The notes beneath the pieces are model-generated. The model made no database searches. It saw only the letters and a program-made list of their open reading frames with translations, and was not told the DNA's origin. The position numbers were made by a program, and so were the translations under genes. From positions 1 to 64,000 of the forward strand of contig JADKKC010000007.1 of NCBI GenBank assembly GCA_016720685.1: a stretch of DNA of 64,000 nucleotides, read 5' to 3'. Source of the stretch: Zoogloea sp. Its GTDB lineage: Bacteria; Pseudomonadota; Gammaproteobacteria; Burkholderiales; Rhodocyclaceae. Of the stretch, positions 34,430 through 47,085 are shown one piece after another; positions within the stretch are counted from its first letter, which is position 1, and the number at the start of each line of letters is the position of its first letter.

Positions 34430-35206
34430 ATGAGCAAACTGAGTACGCAAACCGTCCTTGATGTCCGTCACTGGAACGACTCCCTGTTCAGCTTCAAGGT
34501 AACCCGCGATGCCGGGCTGCGCTTCGAGAATGGCCAGTTCGTGATGATCGGCCTGGAAGTGGACGGCCGCCCGCTGACCCGCGCCTACAGCATCGCCAGC
34601 CCCAACTACGAAGAACACCTGGAATTCTTCAGCATCAAGGTGCAGAACGGCCCGCTCACCTCGCGCCTGCAACACCTGCAGCCGGGCGACCCGATCATCA
34701 TCAGCAAGAAGCCCACCGGCACCCTGGTGCTGCACGACCTGCTGCCCGGCCGCAACCTCTACCTGTTTGCCACCGGCACCGGCCTGGCGCCGTTCATGAG
34801 CGTGATCCAGGATCCGGAAACCTACGAGCGCTTCGAAAAGGTGGTGCTGCTCCACGGCGTGCGCTATGTGTCCGAACTGGCCTACAGCGAGTTCATCGAA
34901 CAAGCCCTGCCCGGGAACGAGTTCTTTGGCGAGGACGTGGCGAACAAGCTGGTGTATTACCCCACCGTGACCCGCGAGGAATTCCGCAACCAGGGCCGCG
35001 TCACCGACCTGATCACCACCGGCAAGTTCTTCGCGGACACCGGCCTGCCGCCCCTCGATCCGGCGCGCGATCGGGCGATGATCTGCGGCAGCCCGGCCAT
35101 GCTCGACGACACCTGCAAGATGCTCGATGCGCGCGGCTTCAAGATTTCACCGCATATCGGCGCCCCGGGCGACTACGTCATCGAACGGGCTTTTGTCGAG
35201 AAGTGA
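34430..35206 (+). CDS. fpr: Ferredoxin--NADP reductase
   Basis: FAD enzyme that moves electrons between NADPH and ferredoxin or flavodoxin; 258 residues, of the bacterial Fpr subclass. The FAD site RPLTRAYSIASPNYEEHLEF, the FSIKVQNGPLTSRLQHLQPG segment, the NADP site LFATGTGLAPFMSVIQDPET and the CGSPAMLDDTCKML motif are present, and the C-terminus ends FVEK as in subclass I. Regulated presumably by the divergent LysR protein. Confidence 0.94.
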   Translation: MSKLSTQTVLDVRHWNDSLFSFKVTRDAGLRFENGQFVMIGLEVDGRPLTRAYSIASPNYEEHLEFFSIKVQNGPLTSRLQHLQPGDPIIISKKPTGTLVLHDLLPGRNLYLFATGTGLAPFMSVIQDPETYERFEKVVLLHGVRYVSELAYSEFIEQALPGNEFFGEDVANKLVYYPTVTREEFRNQGRVTDLITTGKFFADTGLPPLDPARDRAMICGSPAMLDDTCKMLDARGFKISPHIGAPGDYVIERAFVEK

Positions 35207-35253
35207 ACGCCTGGCGAGGGGCAAGCCCCCTCGCCCCGTACTCCCGCCCCTTT

Positions 35254-36300
35254 TTACTGCTCAAGCCCTTCGGCCAGCCGGGCGACCATCTTTCGCACCG
35301 CGACCATCTGCGGGGCGTTGCGGGTGGCGTAGTCCACCGCGCTGTAACCCCACCAGTCCCAACAGCCCTTGGGGTTGTAGATCCAGCGCATCGACCCCGC
35401 CGCCAGCCCGCTGCGCGCCACGGCCTGCGGATACAGCACGACCAGCCGGTTCGTTTCGGCCCAGGCGTTGTAGCCGGCACCTTCGACAAAGCGCCGGCCG
35501 ACCTGGTCCTCGCCCTGCCTGCAGCCATGAAAGGCCACGTGCACCCGGCACCCCCCCGCCCTGCAGCTTGCCGGTATGTAGGCAAAGCCCTGCTCGTCCA
35601 TGCTGATGTCCGCCGGCAGGCCGCCGGTAAAGGGCCGCTGATCGAAGGTGACAAGATGGCCCGGCTCGGGAACGGACTTCGGCTTGAGCTTGCCGAGCAG
35701 ATGGCCGAGCAGCTCGCCGGGCGCATCGAAATCGCCGCAGCGATTGATATACGGCGGCTCGGACGTATCGCAGGCGTTGGGCTTGGAATCGGCCACCGAA
35801 ATCATCGCGTGGCCGGCGTCAGGCAGCGTCACCAGCCGGATCGATTCGGCCGGCACCCACGCCTTGTAGAAGCCCACCAGCGCATCCACCACCGGCCGCT
35901 CGACCGTGTGGTCGGCTCCGCCGGTGAGCACCCACACCTTGTCGTCGGCAAGCGCCGCCGGCGGGTCGATCAGATCGAGCCGCGCGCGGGATTCCATGCG
36001 CGCCTTGACGTCACCCGGCGCAGGAGGCGGCGCCCAGCGGGTTGGCGCCATGCAGTTGGACAGCGCTCGCACGGCGCTGCCCTCGGCGCAATCGTAGGGC
36101 CCTGCCGCGATGATTCCCGCGCCCTTGACCAGTTTTGAGTAGGCCACCTGAAACTGCACCGCCATGTAACCGCCCGACGAAATGCCGGAAACCGTTACCG
36201 CCGAGCTGTCCGACCCCAGCGCCGGCAAGGCTGGCGCCGCCAGTCCGATGGACGGGAGGCCTGCGCCAAGCACAACCCAAAGTACCCGCATCTTCATCAT
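35254..36300 (-). CDS. Exported PHB-depolymerase-like esterase
   Basis: A 348-residue alpha/beta hydrolase with a signal peptide (MMKMRVLWVVLGAGLPSIGL, cleavage after LAAP or LAA). The nucleophile elbow is VSGISSGGYMAVQF with GxSxG, followed by GAGIIAAGPYDC, WVLTGGADHTVERPVVDALV and DAGHAM, and the C-terminal CRVHVAFHGCRQGEDQVGRR as in extracellular poly(3-hydroxybutyrate) depolymerase-like proteins. Probable substrate is a polyester or short ester outside the cytoplasm. The ATG at 36300 overlaps the stop of the MAPEG gene (TGATG). Confidence 0.82.
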   Translation of the reverse strand: MMKMRVLWVVLGAGLPSIGLAAPALPALGSDSSAVTVSGISSGGYMAVQFQVAYSKLVKGAGIIAAGPYDCAEGSAVRALSNCMAPTRWAPPPAPGDVKARMESRARLDLIDPPAALADDKVWVLTGGADHTVERPVVDALVGFYKAWVPAESIRLVTLPDAGHAMISVADSKPNACDTSEPPYINRCGDFDAPGELLGHLLGKLKPKSVPEPGHLVTFDQRPFTGGLPADISMDEQGFAYIPASCRAGGCRVHVAFHGCRQGEDQVGRRFVEGAGYNAWAETNRLVVLYPQAVARSGLAAGSMRWIYNPKGCWDWWGYSAVDYATRNAPQMVAVRKMVARLAEGLEQ

Positions 36301-36702
36301 CACGCCCCCAGCAAACGCCACAGCACGCCACCGCCCGCCGCCAGCCCCATGGCCCCGAAGGCCAGCGCGGCAAGCGTAAAACCCCGCTCCCGCAGCGCCG
36401 GCTCCTTTGCGTAAGCAATCGCATACCAGACGCGCCCGACCAGCCACACGGCGCCCAGCCCGGCAGCGACGCCATCGCTCACGTAGGCCGCGCAAATCCA
36501 CAGACAGGGCAGGCACATGGCCGCCCATTCGAGGGTGTTCATCTGCACCCGGTACAGGCGCTCGAAAGTCGGGTGGCCCCGTCACAGACGGCGCCTTGAC
36601 GCCGTAGCGGTGGCGGCCCTTGCCCACGGCAAAACAGGTGCCGAACATCAAAAGGACGATCAACAGCGTGACCCCGGCCGTCAGGGGAGAAGAAGACAGC
36701 AT
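36300..36702 (-). CDS. MAPEG family membrane protein, apparent frameshift
   Basis: An inner-membrane protein of about 133 residues with four hydrophobic segments. Part 1 reads LTAGVTLLIVLLMFGTCFAV then RHRYGVKAPSVTGPPDF; part 2, in another frame, reads FERLYRVQMNTLEWAAMCLP, LGAVWLVGRVWYAIAYAKEP and ends WRLLGA. The ERxxRxxxNtxEw motif is the MAPEG signature and is split by one extra base in the TTT at 36565-36567. If read as given, translation would continue out of frame into the esterase region. Coupled to the esterase gene downstream. Confidence 0.75.
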
Positions 36703-36791
36703 GGCGAGAGGATTTCCAGAAGACAGAAGCGCCTAGCTTACCGCCCCTCCCCCATACTTCGCATTACATCTCCCCACGGCCCGGCCACCCC

Positions 36792-38516
<1,725 letters not shown>

Positions 38517-38584
38517 ACACAACCCGCGCCCGCCAACTCGGGTAAAGTTGCGCCTTCGTTTTTTGCATCTCCGAAGGTACCCCG

Positions 38585-40249
<1,665 letters not shown>

Positions 40250-40273
40250 CTCCTGGCGCAAACGTGACTGCCC

Positions 40274-40315
40274 AATGAAAACGCCCCCCGGTTCACACCG
40301 GGGGGCGTTTTCATT
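40274..40315. terminator. Bidirectional terminator between ettA and mtrB
   Basis: AATGAAAACGCCCCCCGGT (40274-40292) and ACCGGGGGGCGTTTTCATT (40297-40315) form a 19-bp perfect stem with a 4-base loop and T-tracts on both strands. It ends the rightward ettA and the leftward porin-cytochrome operon. Confidence 0.93.
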
Positions 40316-40331
40316 GATACGACAAACCAGC

Positions 40332-42616
40332 TTACGGCAAGGCGACGATGTAGGTTGCGCCGAGGTAAGTCACGCGCTTTGACTTGGCCTGAGCGTAACC
40401 GTGGAGTTGTCGGAATACACAAACGGCGTTCCGTTGTAACCCCAGGTCCATTCGTTGAGTTTGGTTTGCTGGTGGATCAGGTCCATGCGCACCGCCGAGG
40501 TCTTGTCCAGAGCGTACCTGCCGAACAGCTTCAGCGTGAATTGCTGGAAGGTGACGTCGGGAAGGCCGCCAAGACGGGACAAGAGCGTGCTGTTGGCCGT
40601 CGACCCACCTCTTTGCTTGTACTCGTCCCTGTCATCGATGAGCAGCAGATCGCCACCGACCTGGAGGCGACTCGTGGGCTTGCCGATCACACCGAACCCG
40701 TAACTGTCGCTGAGATTGCGCAGCGCGGCCAGGTAACCCGTGCTGTGATCCACGTGCATGGTCTGATCACCGCGAGACCAGTAGCCCGTGAGCTTCCAGT
40801 CTTCAGACAAGGCATAGGCGGCATCCACACCATAGAAGCCCATGTAGCTGCTTCTCAGGCCCTTGGTGCCCGGAGAGCTGAAATTATCCTGCCCCCACTC
40901 GGCCATGAACTGCAGCGACAGCTGGTCGGTGGCAGCCCAGTCGGCACTCATCTTGATCTTGTCCCGCTGCCGGTCAGTCATCGAAGAGGGGAAGATGCTA
41001 TTGACCCCATAGATGCCGTTGTTGAAGGTGGCACATGCGGTGACCGAGGTCAGGGATGGATCTCCCACGATGACACCCCGGCCTGCGTCAGACAAGCCCC
41101 CCAGGCCGGTACAACTCAGGGACAGCGGCTTGAGCCAGGCCGATCCGCTGCGATGGCTGCTGGAATAGCCGATCGCACCGGTCAGGGTTTCGCTCATTGA
41201 ACGGCGCAACTCCATTCTGTAGCCGGTTTCCTCACTCTTCTGGCGCAGGCCACTCAAACCGGCAACGGAGTTTGTGCTGACAAAAGTGCCACGATCAAGC
41301 GACTCGTAATTGAACCCCAGCGTCGCCCGATAGCCGTCAGGCAGCTGATAAGTGCCTTCAAGCTTGCCGTTCAGGCGCTTTGGTGAATAGTTGCCGTTGG
41401 TGAACGCTGTAGTCGCCGGATTGCCTTCGACGTTGTAGTAGGCGATAGGCGTCTTGTCGTTGCGGTCTTCGTAGCGGACATTGGCCAGCAGCGACAGCTT
41501 GGAGATCGGCCGCGACGTCAGGCCAAGCTGATACAGGCTGGTGTCGACCTTCGCGCCAAGATCGCTGCGGCCTCCGGGAGCCCCGCCGAACACGGAGAAA
41601 TTGTCGGTCTGCGCGGCGTGGGTGTAGGCGTACTTGAAGTTGGCCTTGGTGGTCGGTGTGAACGCGTAATTGCCCGTCAGGTAAAACTGGTGCGCCTGAC
41701 TATCCGGCGGCAGCGCAATGGGATTTTGCAACATGCCCCGCAAACCGGCGCCCAGCGCAGGCCCGTTGCCGGGGAGTCCCATCTGGTTTCCCAGCGGATT
41801 ACTGAGCTCACCGTTGATGCTTGCTGCCATCGACTGATACTGGTTGCTGTAGAACGAGCCATAGTAGCCCCCCGACAGCATCAGCTTGTCGCTCGCGTAG
41901 TTGAGCTTCGCGTCGAACTGCTGGGTGCTCGAGTTGATCGGCTCGGGCAGCATGAGCTGCGCCCATTGGGTTACGCCGGTAGTACACAAGGGGGACGGCG
42001 CAGAGCCCGAGGGGCAGGCCATGCCGTTGCCGAACATCCGGGCACCGTTCTTGTCCTCGTTCCGGAAGCTGGCCTCGAACTGCAGCGAGGAACTCAGCCA
42101 TTTTTCCAGGGCGATGGTGGTGTTCTTGCGCTTCAGCTCGAGGTTTACGTCAGAACCGCTACCTGCCGTAGCCAGCCGGGAGACCACCGGCGCGGTGCTG
42201 CCTGCGCCGACAAGGCTGGTGTTGATGGTGCGCGGATCACGCCGGATCATCTCGTCGTATTCGAAGGAATACTTCCAGTCGCCCTGCTTTTGCTGGCCGA
42301 AGCGAATTTCCCGGGTGTCCAGCCCGAGGTTGCGCCCCTGGAGGGTGGTCCAGGTGCCGGTGGCGTCGTCGCGCTTGATGACGTCGAGGTCGAGCAGAAG
42401 ATAGGCGTCCTGGCGGCGCAGGCCGTTGTATTGGCCAAAAATGCTGCGCTCGTTCTCGGCACCCGTCACCCCGGCAGCGCCGATGGAAACACTGCTGTCG
42501 GGACGGATCAGGGCGGCGATCTCGTCATCGGCCGCATGGGCCGAACCAAAGGCGGCAAGGAGGGCCAGCGCAACAATCTTGAGGCTGAAACCCGGGCGTG
42601 TTTGCAAGGTTCTCAT
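40332..42616 (-). CDS. mtrB: MtrB/PioB family decaheme-associated outer membrane porin, C-terminal frameshift
   Basis: The beta-barrel that holds a decaheme cytochrome and lets electrons cross the outer membrane. A signal peptide (cleavage after FGSAHA) is followed by the typical start of the mature part, NERSIFGQYNGLRRQDAYLL, and alternating amphipathic strands through 748 residues. As given, translation stops at 40370 after TLRPSQSA. One extra A in CAAAG (40378-40380 TTT on plus) would restore SQKRVTYLGATYIVALP and a stop at 40332, i.e. the expected final barrel strand. Directly downstream of the decaheme gene (19 bp). No CxxC at the N-terminus was seen, unlike Shewanella MtrB. Confidence 0.9.
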
Positions 42617-42635
42617 GATGATTTCCCCTCGTCGA

Positions 42636-43628
42636 TCAACGCAGGTTGAACTGCGGAGTCGGATTCGTTGCGCTTGGGTTGTTGCTGCCGTGCACCTGGG
42701 TGTGGCAATTCACGCAACCCCGCGCCTGGGTGTAGTTGATGCCGGACTTGCCGCTCGAGTTGATGGTCGGCTGGGTCGGCAACTGGCCCCGCAACTGGGC
42801 GATCTGGCCACCATGCGGCGTGTGGCACTGATGGCACAGGAAGGGCGGCCGGGCTTTGAGCAGGCTTTCGGCAACGGTGCCGTGGGGGTTGTGGCAATTG
42901 CCGCAATCCTCGTTGACCGGCTCGTGGCTGTGTACGAAGGGGCCGCGCTTTTCCATGTGGCAGGTGTAGCAGGTCTCGACGACGCTATCGCGCTTGACCA
43001 GCTTGGGACCGATGGAGCCATGGGAGTTGTGGCAATCCGAGCAGGCAACCTTGCCTTCCATCACCGGGTGGTGGGAGGGCTTCATGACCTGGGCGCGCTG
43101 TTCCTTGTGGCAGGTGAAGCACACTTCGGGCTGGGTGCGCTTGTCGGCAACCTTGTCCTTGGCGGTGTGCAACTGGTGGCAGGAAGTGCAGGCCACGTCG
43201 GCACGCTGGTGGGCGCTGCCTTCCCAGTGCGAACGCTTGGCATCCTTCTTGTGGCAGGAGATGCAGGATTCGTTGCGGGCCTCGACCGGCGTTTTGGAGT
43301 TCTTGCCAAAACTGCGGTCGGTGGCCGGGCGCTCTTTGAGCTTGGCCGGATTGTTGGTGTGCAGGTCGCTGTCGCCGTGGCAATTGGTGCAGCTGGGCGT
43401 ACGCCCGTCGGCCACGGTGCCATGCTTGGTCTTGCCGATGTGCAGGAGCTTGGGCTCGTCCGCCTCATCGTGGCAGGTGGTGCACTTGGCGTCGCCCTTG
43501 AGGACCAGATCCTTGGCGGGCGGCTTGGCGCCTGGCGAGGATGGGGCATCGGCAGCCACGGCGGCCGTGGTGCCGACTAGCGCCCCGAGCAAGGCGCACG
43601 AGGCCAACAACTGTCGCAGGAATTTCAT
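42636..43628 (-). CDS. mtrA: Decaheme c-type cytochrome, MtrA/DmsE family
   Basis: Periplasmic decaheme cytochrome that inserts into the MtrB porin. Signal peptide MKFLRQLLASCALLGALVG, cleavage after VAA or VAADA. Ten CxxCH motifs are present: CTTCH, CTNCH, CISCH, CTSCH, CFTCH, CSDCH, CYTCH, CGNCH, CHQCH and CVNCH. Length 330 residues is right for the family. The gene is intact. Its position between the monoheme cytochrome and the porin shows the operon order. There is no extracellular decaheme (MtrC) gene, so this is an MtoAB/PioAB-like arrangement; direction of electron flow cannot be told. Confidence 0.95.
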   Translation of the reverse strand: MKFLRQLLASCALLGALVGTTAAVAADAPSSPGAKPPAKDLVLKGDAKCTTCHDEADEPKLLHIGKTKHGTVADGRTPSCTNCHGDSDLHTNNPAKLKERPATDRSFGKNSKTPVEARNESCISCHKKDAKRSHWEGSAHQRADVACTSCHQLHTAKDKVADKRTQPEVCFTCHKEQRAQVMKPSHHPVMEGKVACSDCHNSHGSIGPKLVKRDSVVETCYTCHMEKRGPFVHSHEPVNEDCGNCHNPHGTVAESLLKARPPFLCHQCHTPHGGQIAQLRGQLPTQPTINSSGKSGINYTQARGCVNCHTQVHGSNNPSATNPTPQFNLR

Positions 43629-43699
43629 TTTTTATCTCCCTTTTACTGACATCGCTTGTCGAAGCGCCCTGCAAGTCGGGCGCTCCGTTACTGAACGGC

Positions 43700-44050
43700 T
43701 TACTTGCCGAGGGACAGGATCCAGTCGGTCAGATTCTTGATCGCGGCCTTGTCCTTGGTCTTGATGACCTTGTGCTCCTCTTCCTTGCCGTCATCGAACT
43801 TCACCATTTCACCCGACGTGAGGTGATGGAGCAGTTTGGCTTCGGCATCGGCCTTGCCCTTGAGCGACTTGGAAATCTCGGTCAGGGACTTGGCTTCCTT
43901 CTTCTTGTCCACGGCGTGGCACTTGAGGCAGCCTTCCTTCTTGGCCAGGGCCTGCGCTTCATCGGCGTCGAAGGCCAGCGCATTGGCGGACAGCAGCAGC
44001 CCTGAGGCACAGAGGCCGGAAATCAGGGGGGTAATCACGCGGAACTTCAT
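43700..44050 (-). CDS. Monoheme c-type cytochrome, periplasmic
   Basis: A 116-residue exported cytochrome. The signal peptide reads MKFRVITPLISGLCASGLLL with cleavage after NALA. One heme site, EGCLKCHAVDKKKEAKSLTE, and a later LHHLTSGEMVKF with a methionine that may be the distal ligand, fit a small class I cytochrome c. It should shuttle electrons between the membrane cytochromes upstream and the decaheme MtrA. Same operon. Confidence 0.88.
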   Translation of the reverse strand: MKFRVITPLISGLCASGLLLSANALAFDADEAQALAKKEGCLKCHAVDKKKEAKSLTEISKSLKGKADAEAKLLHHLTSGEMVKFDDGKEEEHKVIKTKDKAAIKNLTDWILSLGK

Positions 44051-44103
44051 GTGGGGTTTCTCCTTGAGGACAACGTACGACTTATTGGTTTGGGGAACGT
44101 GAA

Positions 44104-44717
44104 TCAGTGCTCGTACCAGCCGGTGAGCATCATCTTGAACAGGCTGGAAACCTTGGGCCCGACCGTGCCCAGGTAGATGTGGCTCACCATGAACAACAGG
44201 ATCACCGCCGCGCCGATGTAATGCAGCATCGCGATGGGCAGGAGCCCGTCGAGCCCGAAGAGCTTGTCGGGGGCGAACTGGGGATAGAGGAAGACCAGCC
44301 CGGTCAGGATCACCACCGGAAGCACCATGTACATGATCGACCAGTAAGTGAGAGCCTGCAGGACGTTGAAATTGACCTCGGGGTCGGCGGATAGGGCTCG
44401 GGCTCGCCCTTGAAGATGCCGCTGCCGTAGTACTTCATCTGCGTCAGGCAACGCTTGATGATGCCGGGCGGCTTCGGGATGTACTGCCACCAGTTGCCGG
44501 TGACGATGTTGCCGGTCATGAAGACCACCCACAGCCCGGCGAGGATGACGCCGGCCACGTTATGGATGCGCGCCGCCAGCGAAAACTCCACCAGCGGAAG
44601 GTTCGGATCGGAAAAGTGCAGGCTGATGCCGGTGATCGACAGGGCGATGATCGCCAGGGCATTGCCCCAGTGCCACAGCCTGATCCACAGGTGAAGGATG
44701 CAAACGCGATTAGTCAT
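44104..44717 (-). CDS. Diheme b-type cytochrome (formate dehydrogenase gamma/cytochrome b561 type), frameshifted
   Basis: An inner-membrane protein of about 204 residues. Part 1: LHLWIRLWHWGNALAIIALS, ITGISLHF, AARIHNVAGVILAGLWVVFM; part 2, in another frame: DPEVNFNVLQALTYWSIMYM, VLPVVILTGLVFLYPQFAPD, MLHYIGAAVILLFMVSHIYL. Histidines in LWHW, ARIHN, MLHYIG and VSHIYL are heme ligands in the Ni/Fe-hydrogenase/formate dehydrogenase cytochrome b family. One base is missing near 44387-44391 (PYP to ADPEV). ATG 44717 overlaps the heptaheme stop by 8 bp. It is the likely quinol-linked membrane partner of the heptaheme cytochrome. Confidence 0.85.
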
Positions 44718-45680
44718 GGTTTTTACTCCGGCGCAGACGGGTCATGATGACGCGCACGAGGCCGTGGCCGATCACGCCCGCCAGCGTGGCGACAAACAGG
44801 CCGATCAGGATCATGTCGAGGGTGGGGCTGCGGGTAGCACCCACCACATAGGAGTTGCTCAGGATCACGCTGTTGAGGAAGCCGTACTTGTTCTGCTCCT
44901 CGGTGGCCAGATGGCGATACAAGCGCGCATTGAGCGAGCTGTTGGCGCTGTGGCAGGTGGCGCACTTCTTCTCGGCCTTGTCCTTGTTCTGGATCTCGTG
45001 GGAGAGGGAGAGCTTGTCTTCGGTGGGCGTGTGGCACTCGATGCAGCGCACGGCCTTCCAGTGCAGGCGGGTGTTGGGCAGCCAGTCATGGATGTCGTCG
45101 ATGGGCGGCCGCTTTTTCTTGTCCGGCGCCATCTTCGCAAAGGCCAGATCCGAATCGTGGCAATCGAGACAGATCTTGTTGTCCTGGGCCACGATCTTGT
45201 GCGGATCGCGCAACTTGGCGGCCAGGGTCATGGAGTGCGCGTCGTGGCAGGTGACGCAGGTGAAGGTTTCGCTGAGGTTCTCGGCGTGCACCGACTTGTC
45301 GAACTGGCGTTCGATGCGCATCGCCTTGCGGGCGTGGCAGTCCTGGCATTCACTCAGGCTGTCCTTGGCGTCGGCCTCGTGGGGGTGTTCGTCGTAGCCG
45401 TCGCCGTGGCACTTGGTACAGGCCATCTGGCCGTGGTCGGACGCCGTGTAGGTGTCCAGATGAACCAGGTGGCTACGCAGCTTCTTGAGATCCAGCCCTT
45501 CCTTCGGGGGCTTCTTGAGCCCTGCTTCCGAGTGGCAGGCCAGGCATTTTCCGTTGGCTGCCTGGATTTTTACGAGTTCTTCGGGGACGGTGGGGGTTCG
45601 TCGGCGAAGGCCGGCGGCGCGGCCATCAGGGCCAGCAGTGCCAACGCTCCACGCAGTTTTCTACTTATCTTGCTAAACAC
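44710..45680 (-). CDS. Membrane-anchored heptaheme c-type cytochrome, frameshifted near the signal peptide
   Basis: First gene of the electron-transfer operon. A GTG at 45680 (GAGGAG upstream) starts MFSKISRKLRGALALLALMA APPAFADEP, a clear signal peptide, but the frame then stops; after a one-step shift in the CCCCC tract (about 45592-45596) it continues TVPEELVKIQAANGKCLACH and runs open to 44710. Seven CxxCH sites: CLACH, CTKCH, CQDCH, CVTCH, CLDCH, CIECH, CATCH. A C-terminal membrane helix (LDMILIGLFVATLAGVIGHG) anchors it with the hemes in the periplasm. With the b-type cytochrome it resembles a quinol-oxidising module. Confidence 0.85.
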
Positions 45681-45765
45681 ATCAACTCCTCGGGCTACTA
45701 ACCCGGCGGATTATCGACTTCCCTCTTTATTTCCAAATGTATCAGTACCCAAAACTGACATTCTC

Positions 45766-45779
45766 TTGATCAAGATCAA
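45766..45779. promoter_or_regulatory. FNR/ANR-type site upstream of the porin-cytochrome operon
   Basis: TTGATCAAGATCAA is an exact TTGAT-N4-ATCAA match, about 90 bp upstream of the heptaheme start. TACATT on the minus strand (45741-45736) would be a -10 for a class II promoter with the site centred near -41.5. Points to anaerobic induction of the operon. Confidence 0.8.
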
Positions 45780-45884
45780 CCAAAAATAGCCCTTGTGACG
45801 TTTTTCCGGAACACCGAAATGGCGGTTCCCGCCCCACCCGGGAAGTCAAGCAACACGCCACACCACAAAGGTAACTGACACCTT

Positions 45885-46685
45885 CTAAGACGCCAGCACC
45901 TCGACTTCCATCCCCACTCGCAGCTCCCCGACCCCTTCCGCAATCACGTTCTGCCCGAAAATCACCCCTTCCGGGGTCTTGCGGTATTTGGCGAGGGTGC
46001 GCAGGGGCTCCTGATCGAGACTCTTGCTGCCGGATTGCGGATCGACGGTGGTAAACACGCAGCGCTCGCAGGGCTTGGTGAGGCGAAAAGTGATGCCGCC
46101 GATGCGGATGCGCTTCCAGGCGTCTTCGGCAAAGGCCTCCGCGCCGGACACCACCAGGTTGGTACGGAAGCGCTCCATCGTCATCGGGCGGCCGATTCTG
46201 GCCGACAGGTCGTCCAGCGAGGCCTGCCCGATCAGAAGCAGCGGAAAGCCGTCGGCGAAGCCAAGAGGCACCGCGGGATCGGCCTTGACGCGGCGGGCCG
46301 TCTTGGCGCCGGTCCATAGAAACCTGAGGCGGGTGCCGATGCAGGCCGAAATCCAGGCGTCAGCTTCAAGGGCGCCCTCCCAGGCACAAAAAATGTCGCC
46401 CCACACCTTGGTTTCAAGGGGCCGGGTGAAGGCGCGGTTGGGCACGAAAAGTTCGGCACAGCCCGGGGCGGAGAGGCTGACGCCATCGGCAGAGGGCCTT
46501 GCGCTGATCGTGACCAGTTTTGGCCAGGTTCGACCGGTCACAAAATGGCCATTTGGATCAGCCACCATCCAGTCGCGGTCGAAAGGCAGGCCTTGCGGGC
46601 TCACCGGGCTCACGTCGAGACTCTGCCCATGCATGGATTTGACCGGGTAGCGATAGAGGGCGGACAGGACGGGCGGGGTGCGCAT
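45885..46685 (-). CDS. MOSC-domain protein (YcbX-like)
   Basis: A 266-residue protein with a MOSC N-terminal beta-barrel (LSALYRYPVKSMHGQSLDVS, GLPFDRDWMVADPNGHFVTG) and a MOSC domain with FRTNLVVSGAEAFAEDAWKR, the conserved cysteine in KPCERCVFTTVDPQSG and the end FGQNVIAEGVGELRVGMEVE. MOSC proteins bind the molybdenum cofactor; YcbX-type members reduce N-hydroxylated compounds. Unlike YcbX no C-terminal ferredoxin domain is present. Start ATG 46685. Confidence 0.87.
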   Translation of the reverse strand: MRTPPVLSALYRYPVKSMHGQSLDVSPVSPQGLPFDRDWMVADPNGHFVTGRTWPKLVTISARPSADGVSLSAPGCAELFVPNRAFTRPLETKVWGDIFCAWEGALEADAWISACIGTRLRFLWTGAKTARRVKADPAVPLGFADGFPLLLIGQASLDDLSARIGRPMTMERFRTNLVVSGAEAFAEDAWKRIRIGGITFRLTKPCERCVFTTVDPQSGSKSLDQEPLRTLAKYRKTPEGVIFGQNVIAEGVGELRVGMEVEVLAS

Positions 46686-46823
46686 TGGAGGCCTCGAAGG
46701 ACGTAAACAAAGGGTTTGCAGAACGGCGGCAGAACGACTCGAGAAACGAAAGATCGCAAAAGCCATTATCCTTGCGACTTGAGAAGCGGGGCAAATCCGG
46801 CCCCGCATTGCACTGGATGCACC

Positions 46824-47072
46824 ATGACTTACGAAGAACACCTGGACGAAGTAACAACCCTGATTTTCGAGCGCTTCGGGCTGAGCGAAGCGGCGGCCAT
46901 CAAGCTGGTGATGCGCGCCCAGGCCGACGGCTATTTCAGCGAACACGACGACGATCCCACCCTGTGCACCCAGCTGCGCGCCGAGCAGGACGCCAAACGG
47001 GTGTTCAAGCAGTACAGCAAGCCGGTCGATGAGGCACCCGCCAAGTCGCGCCGCCCCGGCCCGCCGCGCTGA
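46824..47072 (+). CDS. Small conserved hypothetical protein
   Basis: An 82-residue cytoplasmic protein, MTYEEHLDEVTTLIFERFGL through QADGYFSEHDDDPTLCTQLR, with a basic tail. No known motif. It precedes a small secreted protein and a subtilase by 13 bp. Confidence 0.6.
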   Translation: MTYEEHLDEVTTLIFERFGLSEAAAIKLVMRAQADGYFSEHDDDPTLCTQLRAEQDAKRVFKQYSKPVDEAPAKSRRPGPPR

Positions 47073-47085
47073 GCCCCCGCTCCCG

